Shown: piece by piece, positions 5,872-5,934 of the stretch
Layout: each line of letters opens with the position of its first letter
Position numbering within the stretch: the stretch's first letter is position 1
DNA from: Chromatocurvus sp046260215
GTDB taxonomy: Bacteria > Pseudomonadota > Gammaproteobacteria > Pseudomonadales > Halieaceae
DNA length: 5,934 nt
Reading direction: 5' to 3'
Assembly: GCA_046260215.1 (NCBI GenBank)
Contig: JBHEPQ010000117.1
Location: 1 to 5,934 of the forward strand
The notes under the pieces: generated by a model
The model's database searches: none
The model's input: only the letters and a program-made list of their open reading frames with translations
What the model was told of the DNA's origin: nothing
Made by a program: the position numbers and the translations under genes

Positions 5872-5934
5872 ATTTTTATGACAATGCGCAATATCCAGCG
5901 TTGCCGCTTACCCCTGGTTGCGGCTGTACGTGCC

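Noticed and set aside
5817..5891. Longer N-terminus of the TonB receptor from the ATG at 5891 or 5873
   Set aside because: The extra 25 or 19 residues would precede a clear signal peptide and would include the putative promoter box and operator; the ATG at 5816 has a better-placed ribosome binding site.

Overview
The window looks like bacterial chromosome from a GC-rich, Gram-negative, probably aerobic organism. A full-length TonB-dependent outer-membrane receptor proves an outer membrane. A Tat-exported PhoD-type phosphoesterase, a BCCT transporter and a GMC flavoprotein are a gene set common in marine Gammaproteobacteria; that placement is inference from gene style, since no rRNA or taxonomic marker is present.

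Layout: two pairs of genes face each other. On the plus strand, bases 1-285 hold the C-terminal 94 residues of a GMC-family oxidoreductase of the choline dehydrogenase-like type. After 22 bases comes a 432-residue membrane protein (308-1606), a shortened and divergent BCCT-family (betaine/choline/carnitine) transporter ending in a tandem five-residue repeat tail. On the minus strand, a TonB-dependent receptor (5816-3435) is followed by a strong intrinsic terminator (about 3402-3377) and then a Tat-secreted PhoD-family phosphodiesterase/phosphatase (3333-1681). The two pairs converge on a 74-base gap (1607-1680) in which I see no convincing terminator. The receptor has a plausible promoter region with a 12-base inverted repeat just upstream of a TATGAT box.

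Functional reading (inference): the transporter keeps the spacing and identity of the BetP aromatic box that holds trimethylammonium groups (W85, W90, Y93, W241), and the dehydrogenase fragment keeps the His-Asn pair of choline-type GMC enzymes at exactly the choline oxidase spacing. A quaternary-amine uptake and oxidation pair is therefore well supported as a hypothesis. The PhoD family includes a phospholipase D (Streptomyces chromofuscus) that frees choline from phosphatidylcholine. The receptor plus exported phosphoesterase could thus supply the same pathway, making this a possible phosphocholine/phospholipid scavenging locus, but the two halves are on opposite strands and the link is unproven.

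Most notable details: the BCCT protein lacks the usual first transmembrane helix, has Asp in place of a glycine in the substrate/ion-site motif, and carries an A_AAA_AAG heptamer in the correct phase for -1 frameshifting just before its repeat tail, with the -1 frame also open through the repeat.
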